The notes under the pieces were generated by a model, which was given only the letters and a program-made list of their open reading frames with translations, did not search any database and had not been told where the DNA came from. From Flavobacterium sp. UMI-01 (lineage in GTDB: Bacteria; Bacteroidota; Bacteroidia; Flavobacteriales; Flavobacteriaceae), in the NCBI RefSeq assembly GCF_019656315.1, contig NZ_BPLU01000007.1, forward strand, positions 137,313-201,312: 64,000 nt of DNA, in the 5' to 3' direction. Positions 63,558-64,000 of the stretch are shown here, piece by piece; positions within the stretch are counted from its first letter, which is position 1; each line of letters begins with the position of its first letter. The position numbers were made by a program, and so were the translations under genes.

Positions 63558-64000
63558 ATGAATTCCATATTTGAAGTTTCCAGAACCCAGCGAAAATTAG
63601 CGGGACAGATTTTAGAAAATTTTTCACTCGAGCAGTTAAATACCATTCCAGAAGGATATAGCAACAATTTGTTTTGGAATATTGCTCATGTGGTGGTGAC
63701 CCAGCAGTTATTAGTTTATAAATTATCGGGCTTACCTATGTTGGTTTCGGATGAATTAGTAGAGCGGTATAAAAAAGGAACTGCGGTTACTGCGCCAGCT
63801 ACTCAAGAGGAAGTGCATCAAGTAAAAGCCTTATTGGAGGAAACTTTGGTTCAGACAGAGAAGGATTATAACAACGGTGTTTTTGTGAATTATTCAGAAT
63901 ATCCTACGTCTACAGGCTTTGTGATTAAAAGTATTTCGGATGCCCTTACTTTTAATGTTTTTCATGAAGGCCTTCACTTAGGAATCATGATGCGTTTGAA
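63558..64000 (+). CDS. DinB-family protein, 3' end cut by window edge
   Basis: The visible 147 codons start at the ATG at 63558 and are open to the end of the window. The DinB fold is recognisable: FWNIAHVVVTQQLLVYKL with the first His of the metal site, a helix-rich middle, and FNVFHEGLHLGIMM with the second and third His. DinB proteins are putative metal-dependent thiol transferases or hydrolases. Confidence 0.85.
   Translation, partial: MNSIFEVSRTQRKLAGQILENFSLEQLNTIPEGYSNNLFWNIAHVVVTQQLLVYKLSGLPMLVSDELVERYKKGTAVTAPATQEEVHQVKALLEETLVQTEKDYNNGVFVNYSEYPTSTGFVIKSISDALTFNVFHEGLHLGIMMRL

Noticed and set aside
1..64000. CRISPR array, rRNA operon, complete insertion sequence or prophage
   Set aside because: No evenly spaced repeat-spacer pattern, no rRNA sequence and no full transposase or phage structural genes were seen. 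The 'phage holin' family gene at 19568 sits in a normal envelope operon.

Overview
The window looks like a piece of chromosome from a Flavobacteriaceae bacterium (Bacteroidota), most like Flavobacterium. The evidence is low GC, promoters of the TAnnTTTG type, a type IX secretion sorting domain, SPOR, DUF4175, DUF4254, DUF6427/DUF6341 and DUF6909 family genes, a GlnRS of 707 residues, and intergenic repeats of a kind common in Flavobacteria. About 65 protein genes and one tRNA (Cys) are supported. Most are housekeeping genes: mnmG, ybeY, gltX, glnS, folB, rnr, rpiB, tex, tatA, recA, trpS, upp, purD.

Layout. 1-4.5 kb: a SPOR protein cut by the window edge, a lipoprotein, a ParDE-type toxin-antitoxin pair between two copies of an interspersed repeat, and a compact four-gene operon (SH3/membrane protein, two tiny membrane proteins, a uracil-DNA-glycosylase-like protein) of unknown role. 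4.9-15.7 kb: a Pif1/RecD-like helicase, an OmpH-like lipoprotein, a methyltransferase, mnmG, ybeY and a giant DUF4175 protein, with four parS-like ParB sites around mnmG. 16-28 kb: gltX, an SPFH protein, a YtxH/holin-like envelope operon, glnS, folB, tRNA-Cys, a LysE exporter, a GIN-domain protein and rnr. 28.36-29.0 kb: a gene-free AT-rich tract with many DnaA-box-like nonamers, the best candidate for oriC. Genes to its left are mostly on the minus strand and genes for the next 17 kb to its right mostly on the plus strand. 29-37.4 kb: rpiB, a Fic/Doc module with an unusually long partner, tex, a Septu-type (PtuA/PtuB) defence pair, tatA and recA. 37.5-46 kb: an ECF sigma factor coupled to a protein with both a membrane helix and a beta-barrel-like C-terminus, an acyltransferase, trpS, a two-component system and a bestrophin channel. 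46-54.3 kb: a heptosyltransferase-like gene and DUF4254 separated by an AlbA_2/Schlafen-like ATP-binding gene, upp, DUF6427/DUF6341, and a T9SS cargo gene inserted between purD and a diverged copy of purD's own 3' end. 54.5-64 kb: exopolysaccharide genes, a DUF6909/GH3 operon, an ArsC-like protein and a DinB protein cut by the window edge.

The most interesting points are the probable replication origin with its parS cluster, the accessory modules between the origin and recA, the SH3/membrane/UDG-like operon, the duplicated purD 3' end, and structured repeats whose stems keep pairing while their sequences differ. No CRISPR array, rRNA operon, intact insertion sequence or prophage was seen.
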